Shown: positions 1-9,380, counted from the stretch's first letter. The stretch is 64,000 nucleotides of DNA from Paenibacillus tritici (GCF_013204885.1 NZ_JABMKX010000013.1:179297-243296), one strand, 5' to 3'. Notes: generated by a model not told the origin, from the sequence alone. Numbers and translations: made by a program.

Positions 1-819
1 TACGGCATGCTCGATATTGTGGGTAGCCCAGTCACCGGCAAAGCCCATGCTGACCATACCGTTCAGTGCCATCGTTCCGCAGTACATAATGGTCTCGCGC
101 AGCTCGAAGTTATTCAGATCCTCAATCAGCTTCGGCGCAGTCTCGATCACGGTGCGGAGCAGAGTCTCGCAGAAGCCGTCCTGTACCGGCGTATTCCCGT
201 CTGTGTGGAAATAATGCTCCAGCGTATGGGACATGATGTCCACCATACCGTAGACCGTCTGGTCATGCGGCAGGGAGAAGGTGTTCTCCGGATCAAGGAT
301 CGAGAAGGCCGGATAAGCATGTACGCTGCCCCAGCCCATTTTTTCCTTGGTCACCTCATTGGTGATAACCGAGCCGTTGTTCATCTCCGAGCCGGTTGCC
401 GCCATAGTCAGCACCGTCCCCAGCGGGAGCGCTCCTTGCGGGGCCGCTTTGCGTTCTACGAAGTCCCACATATCCCCTTCATATTTCGCACCGACTGCCA
501 CTGCCTTGGCACAATCCAGTACGCTGCCGCCGCCGACGGCGAGAATCAGCTCAATTCCGTTCTCCCGGCATAAGGCCACACCCTTATGTACCGTAGACAG
601 ACGCGGATTCGGCTCCACTCCTGCCAGCTCGGTCACTACAGCTCCTACAGCAGCCAGCTCAGCAATGACATTGTCATACAGGCCGCTGCGTTTGATGCTG
701 CCGCCGCCGTACATCAGCAGTACATTCTTGCCGTATTTCGGCACTTCAGTGCGTAGTGCCTGCAACGTCCCCTGTCCAAAAATCAGCTTGGTAGGGTTAT
801 AAAATTCAAACTTGCGCAT
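1..819 (-). CDS. Iron-containing alcohol dehydrogenase (butanol dehydrogenase-like), 3' end outside window
   Basis: Reads leftward from ATG 819 and runs off the left edge, so about 273 residues are present of a family that is usually near 385-390. The N-terminus MRKFEFYNPTKLIFG and the nucleotide-binding motif GGGSVLDCAKAVAVGA are typical of group III iron-dependent alcohol dehydrogenases such as YugJ/YugK/BdhA. The segment GMVDIMSHTLEHYF carries metal-ligand Asp and His residues; the remaining His ligands would lie outside the window. A GGAGGT ribosome binding site lies at 826-831, 6 bases from the ATG. The expected activity is NAD(P)H-dependent reduction of aldehydes to alcohols in the cytoplasm. 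Family assignment is firm; the true substrate is unknown. Confidence 0.9.
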   Translation of the reverse strand, partial: MRKFEFYNPTKLIFGQGTLQALRTEVPKYGKNVLLMYGGGSIKRSGLYDNVIAELAAVGAVVTELAGVEPNPRLSTVHKGVALCRENGIELILAVGGGSVLDCAKAVAVGAKYEGDMWDFVERKAAPQGALPLGTVLTMAATGSEMNNGSVITNEVTKEKMGWGSVHAYPAFSILDPENTFSLPHDQTVYGMVDIMSHTLEHYFHTDGNTPVQDGFCETLLRTVIETAPKLIEDLNNFELRETIMYCGTMALNGMVSMGFAGDWATHNIEHAV

Positions 820-900
820 ATGGGTAAACCTCCATGAGTATGTGAATGTGAAGCACTTGTATATTATAGACCTCCTGCTTAACGCATTCAAATGCATACA

Positions 901-928
901 GAAAGACCCTGCCGGTATCCCGGCAGGG
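901..928 (-). terminator. Rho-independent terminator after galT
   Basis: The arms CCCTGCCGG (907-915) and CCGGCAGGG (920-928) pair perfectly around a four-base loop. On the minus strand the stem is followed by TCTTTCT. It lies 16 bases past the galT stop and would end the gal operon before the alcohol dehydrogenase gene. Confidence 0.75.
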
Positions 929-944
929 CCACTTCATCCAGCTC

Positions 945-2528
945 TTAGTTGAACCCGCTGCTGTTCAAGAACCGGCGGAACGCCGCATGTCCTTCCGGCG
1001 TGCGTTTGTAGACTCCGGCATGCTCCAGAATATGCGTGAACTTCATGCCAACCTCGTTCTGGACCGTCTTCACCGCTTCCTCGCGGTTAAGGGAGGTGCC
1101 GAAGCGGCTTGCCAGCTCCACAATCCAGGAGGTATGCAGCGCCAGCGGATGAGCTGCCCCCTGGCTCTGGACAGCCTCCAGCAGTGCGGTATCGCCTGCC
1201 AGTACGCCAGCAATGGCATCAAGCTCTTCCTTGAGCCGTCCCGGCAGAATCGCCAGTCCCATCACCTCAATCAGGCCGATATTCTCCTTCTTGATATGAT
1301 GCATCTCCCGGTGCGGATGAAAAATCCCTTCGGGATATTCTTCGCTGGTCCGGTTGTTGCGCAGCACCAGATCCATCTCGTAGCCGCCGTCTTCTGCCCG
1401 GCGCACGATAGGGGTAACCGTATTATGCGGCACGCTCTCGCCGCCCTCTTCACTGAACGCCAGGACTTCGGCTGCCGGATCGCTATACGTCTTCCAGGCC
1501 TCATAGATATGGTTGCCTGCCTCCAGCAGCACCGCAGGATCTTCCGCATGCATCCGCAGCACAGACATCGGCCATTTCACGGTGCTTAAGCTGACGCCTG
1601 GATACGAAGCATGGGAGAAGGTCTCCTCTTTGGGCGCCTTCTGGATCGGGAAGGTATGCCGCCCGCCCTGGAAGTGGTCATGAGTCAGAATAGAGCCGCC
1701 GACAATCGGCAGATCGGCATTCGAGCCGATGAAATAATGCGGGAAGGCTTCCACAAAGCTAAGCAGACGCTTCAGCGTATCCTTCGTCAGCTTCATCGGC
1801 ACATGATCGTGATGGAACACGATACAATGCTCGTTATAATACACATAAGGCGAGTATTGGAAGAACCATTTCTCGTTGTTCATCGAGAGCGGAATCACGC
1901 GCAGGTTCTGACGCGGCGGGTGATTCACCCGTCCGGCATAGCCTACATTCTCGCGGCAGAGCTGGCACTTGGGATAGACCGGAGGCGGTAGCAGCCGGGC
2001 CATGGCGATTTCCTTCGGACTTTTCTCCGGCTTGGAGAGGTTGATCGTCATTTCGATATCCCCGTAAGGCGAATCCTGGAGCCAATATACATTCTTGGCC
2101 ACCCGGTCCATACGAATATAATTGGAATCAATGCTCAGCCTGTAAAAGCGGTCGGTTGCCGCCTGAATCCCCTGCTCTGCCCGCGTCGCGGCGAACCCGG
2201 CATTCACCTCAGACGGGCGGGCCATCAGAAGGCCCATAATCTTGGCATCCAGCAGGTCGCGGTACGTATCTGTATTCTCCGGGATCAGCCCGATGCCGAA
2301 CCCGTAGTCAATCAGCTGGTCCAGCGGGGCCTGCGGGCTGTCCAGCGGAGCTTCCGTGAATGCACCTGCATACGGCTCGCTGAAGCCGAACTGGTCCAGC
2401 AGTTCATTGCGGCTGTAATCAACGTCTGCAGGCTGAATCAGCCCCGTGTGCCCGGCGAACAGAACCAGCTGTTCAATCGCATACAGCGCCTTCTCAGAGG
2501 CAGCAGCTGTACTATTATCGTTCTGCAT
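945..2528 (-). CDS. galT: UDP-glucose--hexose-1-phosphate uridylyltransferase, class II
   Basis: Transfers UMP from UDP-glucose to galactose 1-phosphate in the Leloir pathway. The 527-residue length and the motif THDHFQGGRH (His-x-His active-site region, roughly residues 285-295) mark the Firmicutes-type class II enzyme, longer than the E. coli class I form. The reading frame is open to 2543, but AGGAG at about 2536-2540 sits 7 bases before ATG 2528 (MQNDNST), so that start is preferred. It is the last gene of galK-galE-galT, 41 bases after galE, and is followed by a strong terminator. Confidence 0.95.
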   Translation of the reverse strand: MQNDNSTAAASEKALYAIEQLVLFAGHTGLIQPADVDYSRNELLDQFGFSEPYAGAFTEAPLDSPQAPLDQLIDYGFGIGLIPENTDTYRDLLDAKIMGLLMARPSEVNAGFAATRAEQGIQAATDRFYRLSIDSNYIRMDRVAKNVYWLQDSPYGDIEMTINLSKPEKSPKEIAMARLLPPPVYPKCQLCRENVGYAGRVNHPPRQNLRVIPLSMNNEKWFFQYSPYVYYNEHCIVFHHDHVPMKLTKDTLKRLLSFVEAFPHYFIGSNADLPIVGGSILTHDHFQGGRHTFPIQKAPKEETFSHASYPGVSLSTVKWPMSVLRMHAEDPAVLLEAGNHIYEAWKTYSDPAAEVLAFSEEGGESVPHNTVTPIVRRAEDGGYEMDLVLRNNRTSEEYPEGIFHPHREMHHIKKENIGLIEVMGLAILPGRLKEELDAIAGVLAGDTALLEAVQSQGAAHPLALHTSWIVELASRFGTSLNREEAVKTVQNEVGMKFTHILEHAGVYKRTPEGHAAFRRFLNSSGFN

Positions 2529-2569
2529 TTCAATTCTCCTCATATGATTGCTTATTCTTCAAGCCAGGC

Positions 2570-3556
2570 TTACTCCCCGTACCCCTGCGGGTTCGCGGAA
2601 TGCCAGTTCCAGGCGCTTTGAATGATCCCTTCCAGGTCGGCGTGCTGCGGGTCCCAGCCCAGCACCTGACGGGCTTTGGCGGAGGAAGCGACCAGCACTG
2701 CCGGGTCTCCGGCACGGCGCTCCTGGATCACAACCGGAATATCAAGGCCGGTGACCTTCTTCGCCGTCTCAATCACCTGCTTCACGGAGAAGCCCAGGCC
2801 GTTGCCCAGGTTGAAGATATTGCTTGCACTGCCGCTGCGCAGATAGGTTACTGCACGGACATGCGCATCCGCCAGATCGCTGACATGGATGTAGTCGCGT
2901 ACGCAGGTTCCGTCCTCCGTCGGATAGTCTTCCCCGAAGACTGCGATGTTCTCACGCTGCTTCAGGGCAGCCTGGAGCACCAGCGGAATCAGGTGGCTCT
3001 CCGGACGGTGGTCTTCGCCGATCTTGCCGCTGGCATGAGCGCCTGCGGCATTGAAGTAGCGCAGCGCTACATACTTGATGCCCAGCACTTTGTCGAACCA
3101 GGCCATCATGCGTTCCATGGTCAGCTTGGTTTCGCCGTAGACATTCGCAGGTTCCGTGCGGTCGGTCTCTTCAATGGGCACCTTTTCCGGTTCGCCGTAG
3201 GTTGCGGCTGTAGAGGAGAAGACGATTTTGTCCACACCAGCATGCTGCATGGCTTCCAGCAGACACTGTGTTCCATAGACATTGTTGTCGTAATATTTGA
3301 CCGGGTCCTTCATGCTCTCGCCCACCAGGGAGCTGGCTGCGAAGTGAATCACTGCCTCAATCTCGTTCTCGGAGAACAGCTTGGCCAGCAGCTCCTTGTC
3401 GCGCAGGTCTCCTTCATACAGCTTGCCGCCAAGCAGCGCCTCACGGTGCCCGGTCAGCAGATTGTCAATCACCACTACCTCTTCCCCGCGGTCCAGCAGC
3501 TCAGCTACTGTGTGTGAACCGATGTATCCTGCTCCGCCCGTTACCAGAATCGCCAT
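2570..3556 (-). CDS. galE: UDP-glucose 4-epimerase
   Basis: Interconverts UDP-galactose and UDP-glucose. The 328-residue protein has the Rossmann NAD motif GGAGYIGSH at residues 7-15, the catalytic FSSTAATYG segment, and the YxxxK pair in NVYGETK (about residues 149-153), as expected for an extended short-chain dehydrogenase. The Shine-Dalgarno AAAGGAG lies within the last codons of galK and the two genes are separated by a single base, which suggests translational coupling. Confidence 0.96.
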   Translation of the reverse strand: MAILVTGGAGYIGSHTVAELLDRGEEVVVIDNLLTGHREALLGGKLYEGDLRDKELLAKLFSENEIEAVIHFAASSLVGESMKDPVKYYDNNVYGTQCLLEAMQHAGVDKIVFSSTAATYGEPEKVPIEETDRTEPANVYGETKLTMERMMAWFDKVLGIKYVALRYFNAAGAHASGKIGEDHRPESHLIPLVLQAALKQRENIAVFGEDYPTEDGTCVRDYIHVSDLADAHVRAVTYLRSGSASNIFNLGNGLGFSVKQVIETAKKVTGLDIPVVIQERRAGDPAVLVASSAKARQVLGWDPQHADLEGIIQSAWNWHSANPQGYGE

Positions 3557-3557
3557 C

Positions 3558-4736
3558 TTATTTCACTCCTTTCAATTCTTCCACACCGTTACCAATGCCG
3601 CATACATAGAATTCGCCGGTCAGACCTGTTCTGTTCTTGTAAGCTTCACCTACCTCAGCGATGAACCGCTGCACATCATCCTCATGCACCAGAGATACCG
3701 TACATCCGCCGAAGCCTGCGCCCGTCATCCGCGAGCCGAGTGTGCCCGGAATGCGCTGTGCTTCTTCCACCATAACGTCCAGCTCTTCGCAGCTGACCTC
3801 ATACAGGTCGCGGAGCGAGACATGGGAGTCATTCATATACAGACCGAATTGCTTCAGGTCATTGTTCTTCAGAACTTCAACCGAGTCCAGTACGCGCTGG
3901 TTCTCTTCCACCACATGGCGGGCACGGCGTCTAACCGTTTCGTCGGTGATTTTATCCTGATGCTGCCCGAATTGCTCCGGCTTCATCTCGGCCAGATAAG
4001 ACAGGGAGGGAACCTCCTGCTTCAGAATAGCCAGCGCCTCTTCACACTGGCTGCGGCGCTCATTATACTTGGAGTCCACCAGTCCGCGCTTCTTGTTCGT
4101 ATTGCTGATCACCAGCTTATAGCTGCCGGTCACGAATGGAACCAGGCTGTATTCCAGAGTGTCGCACATCAGCAGGATGGCCTGGTCGCGCTTGCCGTTG
4201 GCCACTGCGAACTGGTCCATGATACCGGAGTTCACGCCGACGTACTGGTTCTCCGCACGCTGGGACAACAGGGCGATCTCTACGGTGTCTGTGTCACCGC
4301 CAAGCAGCGTCAGGAAGGCAAAGCCTGTTACTACCTCGATGGAAGCGGAAGAGGACAAGCCCGAACCGTTAGGAATTTCACCGTGGAACAAAAGGTCGTA
4401 GCCTCCGGATACCGGAAGATCCTTCTTGGCCAGCTCTACCATTACGCCTACGGGATAGTCCACCCATTCGCCGGTCTTGGCATGGCCGATCTCACTGAAG
4501 TCGATAGAGGCTTCATAAGGGAAATTCGTCGATGCGAATTGAACCTTGCCGTCTGTGCGCGGACGCACGATCAGGGTGGTTCCGAAGTCCAGCGCTGCCG
4601 GGAACACATAGCCGCCGTTGTAATCCAGATGTTCTCCGATCAGATTCACGCGGCCTGGTGCGTAGAATACCCGCGCCTCTTCCCCGCTCTCCCCGTACTT
4701 CTCGATAAATTTGCTGTTCAGTGCCTGTATGCTCAT
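3558..4736 (-). CDS. galK: Galactokinase
   Basis: Phosphorylates galactose to galactose 1-phosphate with ATP. GHMP-kinase signatures are clear: GRVNLIGEHLDYNGG near the N-terminus, the phosphate-binding NGSGLSSSASIEV in the middle and GSRMTGAGFGGCTV near the C-terminus. The frame can begin at GTG 4745, but GGAG 8 bases before ATG 4736 favours the 392-residue form starting MSIQAL. It is the first gene of the gal operon and is preceded by a recognisable promoter. Confidence 0.96.
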   Translation of the reverse strand: MSIQALNSKFIEKYGESGEEARVFYAPGRVNLIGEHLDYNGGYVFPAALDFGTTLIVRPRTDGKVQFASTNFPYEASIDFSEIGHAKTGEWVDYPVGVMVELAKKDLPVSGGYDLLFHGEIPNGSGLSSSASIEVVTGFAFLTLLGGDTDTVEIALLSQRAENQYVGVNSGIMDQFAVANGKRDQAILLMCDTLEYSLVPFVTGSYKLVISNTNKKRGLVDSKYNERRSQCEEALAILKQEVPSLSYLAEMKPEQFGQHQDKITDETVRRRARHVVEENQRVLDSVEVLKNNDLKQFGLYMNDSHVSLRDLYEVSCEELDVMVEEAQRIPGTLGSRMTGAGFGGCTVSLVHEDDVQRFIAEVGEAYKNRTGLTGEFYVCGIGNGVEELKGVK

Positions 4737-4805
4737 TATTGCCACTCCATCCTTTCGGTGCTTGTGCTTGGACTTTGGAATTCAACTTGCGTCCTTCATG
4801 ACTAC

Positions 4806-4835
4806 ATTATAATAAAATCAGACTTGCCCTGATAA
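4806..4835 (-). promoter_or_regulatory. Candidate promoter of the galKET operon
   Basis: On the minus strand a perfect TATAAT (-10, complement of 4806-4811) is preceded by TTATCA (-35, complement of 4830-4835) with an 18-base spacer. It lies about 70 bases upstream of galK and between galK and the divergent AraC-type regulator. Confidence 0.6.
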
Positions 4836-4973
4836 TGCAATCATGTGTGCAATGTATGGACAAATGTGACTTCTATCCTTACTCAGGCTATACTCGGTAA
4901 GAAGGAAATTCACTTGGCGCTTACCCTTTCAAATAGCAGTGGTAGCGTTATATTCAGGAAAGGCGGCTTAGAA

Positions 4974-5831
4974 GTGCAACATACCTATTCTGTAGGATCT
5001 AATCCTGTATATTACGATAAGCAAGTGCTGCATGTACTCTTTGCAGGGGAGAGCCAGACGCTTCCGCTGCATCAGGCTGGCCCCAAGATCTACGAATACT
5101 ATCTGCTCCATTATATTGAATCCGGCTCCGGGGTCTTCCGGACGGAGCAACGTACTTATGAGCTGGGGGCCGGGGACTGCTTCCTGATTCACCCGGGCCA
5201 GCTCGTCAGCTACATCTCTGATCCGCAGCAGCCCTGGCGGTACCGCTGGGCCGCCTTCACCGGCGGTGACGCCGGTCAGCTTGCGCAGCAGGCGGGCTTC
5301 ACTCCATTTGCACCGGTGCTGTCTACCGCTGAAGGCAGCGTGATTCCCGGTGCGCTGGCCGGTATGATGTCCGCCTTCTATGCCAATAAGGAGAGCGCCT
5401 CTCTCACCGCTCTGGGATATCTATACCTTATTGCAGGCGAAGCTGCGGAGCTGCTGGTCTCTTCTTCCCGGCTCCCGGGCGCAGAATCGCAGGTCAAGCG
5501 GACGGTAAAGCAAATGATCAACTATATGGCTTCACAGTATGCCCATCCGGTCTCGATTGAACAAATGTGCGGCAGCCTGGGATATAACCGGGCCTACCTC
5601 TCCCGTATCTTCAAGCAGGAGACCGGGCTCTCTCCGGTGACCTATCTGCTGAAGCTGCGGGTAGAGAAGTCACGCCAGCTGCTGCGTGAACGTCCCGAGC
5701 TGTCCGTGGAGCAGGTTGCGGCTTCGGTGGGACTGACGGATGCCTTGTACTTCTCCCGGCAGTTCAAACGCTTCTACAGCCAGTCCCCCACCGCCTACCG
5801 CCTGGCAACGGTGAACCCCGGTGGGAAATAG
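4974..5831 (+). CDS. AraC-family transcriptional regulator, divergent from the gal operon
   Basis: The N-terminal half looks like an AraC-type cupin sensor (LPLHQAGPKIYEYYLLHYIE and LGAGDCFLIHPGQ), and the C-terminal ~100 residues hold two helix-turn-helix motifs, the second being SVEQVAASVGLTDALYFSRQ. The frame is open from 4845, but GTG 4974 preceded by AAAGGCGG gives a 285-residue protein of normal family length; the upstream residues do not resemble the family. Its position back to back with galK makes it a likely regulator of galactose use. That role is inferred from position only. Confidence 0.85.
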   Translation: MQHTYSVGSNPVYYDKQVLHVLFAGESQTLPLHQAGPKIYEYYLLHYIESGSGVFRTEQRTYELGAGDCFLIHPGQLVSYISDPQQPWRYRWAAFTGGDAGQLAQQAGFTPFAPVLSTAEGSVIPGALAGMMSAFYANKESASLTALGYLYLIAGEAAELLVSSSRLPGAESQVKRTVKQMINYMASQYAHPVSIEQMCGSLGYNRAYLSRIFKQETGLSPVTYLLKLRVEKSRQLLRERPELSVEQVAASVGLTDALYFSRQFKRFYSQSPTAYRLATVNPGGK

Positions 5832-5839
5832 CCTGGACC

Positions 5840-5875
5840 AACAGCCCGAATCCTGAACCGGAAGCGGGCTGTTTC
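5840..5875. terminator. Terminator hairpin between convergent genes
   Basis: Arms AACAGCCCG (5840-5848) and CGGGCTGTT (5865-5873) pair perfectly. The hairpin lies between the convergent AraC regulator and aldo/keto reductase. The T-tract is short on both strands, so the direction is unclear. Confidence 0.55.
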
Positions 5876-5933
5876 ATGCTGCTATGGTTATTAAGCTGAT
5901 CCTCTGACATTACAGGTTAATAGGTTGACGACC

Positions 5934-6938
5934 TCAGGCTTCACTCTCCGTCTTCAGGATCGTTTCGATCCGGTCCAGCTCCTCCTGGGAGAACTCGCCA
6001 TAGGACAGAGCGGCGATATTCTCCTCAATCTGGCTGACCCGGCTCGCGCCGATCAGCGCCGAGGTTACCCGGCCTCCGCGCAGCGTCCAGAGCAAGGCGA
6101 ACTGGGCCAGACTCTGACCGCGGGCTACCGCCATCTGGTTCAGCGCGTGGATTTTGCGCAGCACCTCCGGTGTAATCCGGTTCTCATTCAGAGCGGTTGA
6201 AGGCCCGGCGGCCCTGGAATCGCCGGGAATACCGTTCAGATATTTATTGGTCAACAGACCCTGCGCCAGCGGAGTGAAGGCGATACTGCCCACCCCGTGT
6301 TCCTCCAGCACATCCTGAAGCCCGCCTTCGATCCAGCGGTCCAGCATGGAATATCGCGGCTGATGAATCAGCAGCGGGGTTCCCAGCTCCTTCAGGATGG
6401 TAATCGCCTGCAAGGTCTGCTCCGCCGTATAGTTGGACAAGCCGATGTAGAGTGCCTTGCCTGAACGTACGGCATGATCCAGCGCTCCCATCGTTTCTTC
6501 CATGGGCGTCTCCGGGTCCGGGCGGTGAGAGTAGAAGATATCCACATAATCCAGCCCCAGCCGCTTCAGACTCTGGTCCAGACTGGACAGGAGATATTTG
6601 CGTGAACCCCAGTCCCCGTAGGGGCCAGGCCACATATTGTATCCCGCCTTGGTCGATATCACCAGCTCATCACGGTAAGGGGAGAGATCCCGGGCCAGAA
6701 CCTTGCCGAACAGCTCTTCTGCTGATCCGGCCGGAGGCCCGTAGTTGTTCGCCAAGTCAAAATGGGTAATCCCGAGATCAAAAGCACGGGTAATCATCTC
6801 ACGGCCGTTCTCATAGGTATCAATGCCGCCGAAATTATGCCACAGGCCCAGGGAGATGGCCGGAAGCTTCAGTCCAGACCTGCCGGTGCGGTTGTAACGC
6901 ATGACTTCATACCGTTCCTCATTAGCCACATATACCAT
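5934..6938 (-). CDS. Aldo/keto reductase, YghZ (L-glyceraldehyde 3-phosphate reductase) type
   Basis: A 334-residue NADPH-dependent aldo/keto reductase. The N-terminus MVYVANEERYEVMRYNRTG, followed by LPAISLGLWHNFG, matches the YghZ/Gpr subfamily closely, which supports the start at 6938. The catalytic tetrad is visible: Asp and Tyr in THFDLANNYG, Lys in ISTKAGY and His in FYSHRPD. The GASR motif near the C-terminus fits cofactor binding. The usual proposed role is detoxification of glyceraldehyde 3-phosphate or methylglyoxal. It lies 96 bases downstream of the sirtuin gene on the same strand and may be cotranscribed. Confidence 0.92.
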   Translation of the reverse strand: MVYVANEERYEVMRYNRTGRSGLKLPAISLGLWHNFGGIDTYENGREMITRAFDLGITHFDLANNYGPPAGSAEELFGKVLARDLSPYRDELVISTKAGYNMWPGPYGDWGSRKYLLSSLDQSLKRLGLDYVDIFYSHRPDPETPMEETMGALDHAVRSGKALYIGLSNYTAEQTLQAITILKELGTPLLIHQPRYSMLDRWIEGGLQDVLEEHGVGSIAFTPLAQGLLTNKYLNGIPGDSRAAGPSTALNENRITPEVLRKIHALNQMAVARGQSLAQFALLWTLRGGRVTSALIGASRVSQIEENIAALSYGEFSQEELDRIETILKTESEA

Positions 6939-7034
6939 ATCTTATCCCTGCCTCTCGTTTCGCTTTGTGATGCATTACCCTACTTTAAACGCAGGACGGA
7001 ATTTGTAATCTTATTCTCCAGAAAAGCTTGAAGC

Positions 7035-7775
7035 CTAGCCTAGCAGTCCCTGTATTCTGCCCATCACCTCACCGATCCGCTCTGTAATAATCAGATCCGC
7101 CTGATCATCGTACGGGGTGGGTTCGCCGTTTAGCAGTACCGTATGCCGTCCTCTGAAGTAAGTGACCAGACTCGCGGCTGGCTGAACAGTGAGTGAGGTG
7201 CCGCCGATGATCAGCAGATCCGCCGCTGCAATAGCGTCTACAGCCTCCACCAGCACCTCATGATCGAGCGCTTCCTCATAGAGCACTACATCCGGCTTGA
7301 TCATGCCGCCGCAGTCCAGGCACCGCGGCACTGCATCACTCTGCTCCAGCCATTCCTCCAGGCCGTAATACCGCTGGCAGCCCATGCAGTGATTCCGGTG
7401 GATCGAACCATGCAGCTCCAGCACACGGCGGCTGCCCGCAATCTGATGCAGGCCGTCAATATTCTGCGTAATGACCGCCTTCAGTTTTCCAGAGGATTCC
7501 AGCTCTGCAAGCAGCCGGTGGGCGCCGTTCGGCTTCGCACCGGGATGAATCATCTTGCTGCGGTAGAAATCAAAAAAAATGTCCGGCGAGGACATAAAAA
7601 AGCTGCGGCTGAGCATCACCTCAGGCGGGTAAGGAGAATTGTGCTGTGTCTGGTAGAGTCCGGCTGCCGAACGGAAATCCGGGATGCCGCTCTCCGTCGA
7701 GGTTCCGGCGCCGCCAAAAAATACAATATTATTGCTGTTCTTCAACCAGGAAGCCAGCAGCTGCAATTGATCCAT
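7035..7775 (-). CDS. NAD-dependent protein deacylase (sirtuin)
   Basis: A 246-residue sirtuin that removes acyl groups from protein lysines using NAD. Visible motifs are GGAGTSTESGIPDFR (NAD binding), TQNIDGLH (catalytic core), the catalytic His in LELHGS, and a zinc site built from CMGC and CLDC about 28 residues apart. The Ala/Tyr/Arg signature of desuccinylases is not evident, so simple deacetylation is more likely. It starts 35 bases after the HAD phosphatase gene and probably shares its transcript. Confidence 0.93.
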   Translation of the reverse strand: MDQLQLLASWLKNSNNIVFFGGAGTSTESGIPDFRSAAGLYQTQHNSPYPPEVMLSRSFFMSSPDIFFDFYRSKMIHPGAKPNGAHRLLAELESSGKLKAVITQNIDGLHQIAGSRRVLELHGSIHRNHCMGCQRYYGLEEWLEQSDAVPRCLDCGGMIKPDVVLYEEALDHEVLVEAVDAIAAADLLIIGGTSLTVQPAASLVTYFRGRHTVLLNGEPTPYDDQADLIITERIGEVMGRIQGLLG

Positions 7776-7810
7776 AGTCTCTACACATTTCCCTTCTGTA
7801 CGGAATGTAT

Positions 7811-8584
7811 TTAGAATGCTGTAAGGCGAAGCTGTTCATATCCGGAGATCACGATATCCGCATCCAGCAGGTGACCTGAACTCCCGTCCGGAGATATCCC
7901 GATGGCAAGACGGAGGCCCGCGCCTGCGCCAAGCTGCATATCTGCATTGCTGTCACCGATAATAACGGTCTCGCCGGGCAGAAGACCGAGCTCGCGGCAG
8001 GCGGTCTCGGCCATCTCCGGTGCAGGCTTACCGTACTTCACCCTGTCTCTGGTGACGACCGAACCGAAATAACCGGAAATTCCAAGCCACTCCAGATGCT
8101 CACGGGTAGTCCCCATATTGTCTGAGGTCACTACACCGAGCTTCAAGGAAGCTGCCTTACACTGCTCCAGAAAATCCTGTAAGCCCGGCATTGGCAGCGC
8201 TGCCTGCCTTCTGCGCAGCTCGCTCATCGCTTCCTTGGAGACTGCATTTACACGCGTGACCGCCTCATTCCAGGGAACACCGGCAGCATACAGCTGCCAG
8301 GCCAGAATCCCGATCGTCTCTTCGGCGGTCGCCATGGAGAGCGGTCCGGCGGGATCATACCCGGTCACCTTGCCTGCGGAATCATGGACCGTTCCCAGCA
8401 CCTTGGCAAGGTCCGCTCCTGAACCGGAAGAGCTTCCGATCAGCGTGAGCTGGCTGCTTAATCCCTCAAGCATTAGATTCGCCCAATGGCCCCAGGTGCC
8501 AAGCAGATCCAGCAGCGTTCCGTCCTTGTCGAACAGGATACCCCGGCAGGGAACGGTGATTTCATTAATATGCAACACAGGCAT
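7811..8584 (-). CDS. HAD-superfamily hydrolase (phosphoglycolate phosphatase-like)
   Basis: A 257-residue Mg-dependent phosphatase. Motif I is FDKDGTLLD, motif II is the Ser in VVTSDN, motif III is the Lys in KYGKPAPE and motif IV is IGDSNADMQLG. A helical cap of about 100 residues separates motifs I and II, as in Gph-type enzymes. GAGGAG 7 bases before ATG 8584 (MPVLHIN) decides the start, although the frame is open to 8602. The substrate cannot be told from sequence. Confidence 0.87.
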   Translation of the reverse strand: MPVLHINEITVPCRGILFDKDGTLLDLLGTWGHWANLMLEGLSSQLTLIGSSSGSGADLAKVLGTVHDSAGKVTGYDPAGPLSMATAEETIGILAWQLYAAGVPWNEAVTRVNAVSKEAMSELRRRQAALPMPGLQDFLEQCKAASLKLGVVTSDNMGTTREHLEWLGISGYFGSVVTRDRVKYGKPAPEMAETACRELGLLPGETVIIGDSNADMQLGAGAGLRLAIGISPDGSSGHLLDADIVISGYEQLRLTAF

Positions 8585-8630
8585 TCCATCGCTCCTCTGC
8601 ATAGATTACATTATTTCTATGATTCTATAT

Positions 8631-9380
8631 TCATTTGGTCTGGCGCAGATTGCCCATCCAGTCCAGCATTGCCCGCACAGTCCGCGTCTGCTGTTCTTCT
8701 TCTGTAATCGCAGCGACACCGTCACCCTTTTGCGGGCCATAACTCCCGAACTGGGCATGATTGCCGCCTTCAACCGACACGTATACAGTATTGCCGGGTA
8801 AATAGGCGCGTCCTTGGTTATAGCTCTTCTGATCAACCACCTTATCCTCCGTGCCAAGCACAGACAATACAGACAGCGTAGTGTCCTTCAGGCTGCCCTT
8901 CTCGTCAGGATACGAGGCCAGCAAAAAAACGCCTTCCAGCTGACCGGCATGATCTGCAGCGAAGCGCGAGGCCATGACGCCGCCGAGCGAGTGGCCGCCA
9001 AGGACGAAGGACTGCTTGGGATGAACGCGGATAATCTCTTCGGCCGCATCCCCTTTAATCACGGCGAGGTTAAGCGGCATTCTGGCAATGTAGAACGGGT
9101 GGCCGGCCGCAGCCACTTTTCTGGCCAACGGGGCATACGCCTCCGCCTTGACCAAGGCACCGGGATAAAAGATCACGGATGTGCCAAGCACAACCGCAGG
9201 GTCAAACGAGATCCAATTGTCATTCTGCTCCACAGATACTCCTCCGGCAGAGATAAGGGCTGTTTCGGCCCGTTCTTCCGGCTTATACGGGGTCAGATAC
9301 CTCCATATAAACACCCCTGCCACCAGCAGAATCAGCACGATCCCTATAAGCACACGGCGTCTGGTAATATTCTTGTTCAT
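8631..9380 (-). CDS. Membrane-anchored alpha/beta hydrolase
   Basis: A 249-residue protein with one N-terminal membrane segment (RRVLIGIVLILLVAGVFIW) and an extracytoplasmic alpha/beta-hydrolase domain. The nucleophile elbow GGHSLGG, the acid in LGTEDKVV and the His in EGGNHAQFG form a complete triad. It resembles the alpha/beta-hydrolase 5 family; the substrate is unknown. GGGAG lies 9 bases before the ATG. It is the first gene of a run of four on the minus strand (hydrolase, HAD, sirtuin, aldo/keto reductase). Confidence 0.82.
   Translation of the reverse strand: MNKNITRRRVLIGIVLILLVAGVFIWRYLTPYKPEERAETALISAGGVSVEQNDNWISFDPAVVLGTSVIFYPGALVKAEAYAPLARKVAAAGHPFYIARMPLNLAVIKGDAAEEIIRVHPKQSFVLGGHSLGGVMASRFAADHAGQLEGVFLLASYPDEKGSLKDTTLSVLSVLGTEDKVVDQKSYNQGRAYLPGNTVYVSVEGGNHAQFGSYGPQKGDGVAAITEEEQQTRTVRAMLDWMGNLRQTK

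Noticed and set aside
7..573. Long + strand open frame opposite the alcohol dehydrogenase gene
   Set aside because: A shadow of the high-GC coding strand. The same applies to many frames antisense to galE, galK, ilvD, the kinase genes, alaS and the xylanase; none shows family motifs or a ribosome binding site.
4941..4954. cre-like sequence near the AraC regulator start
   Set aside because: It has at least three mismatches to the consensus, including within the core flanks.
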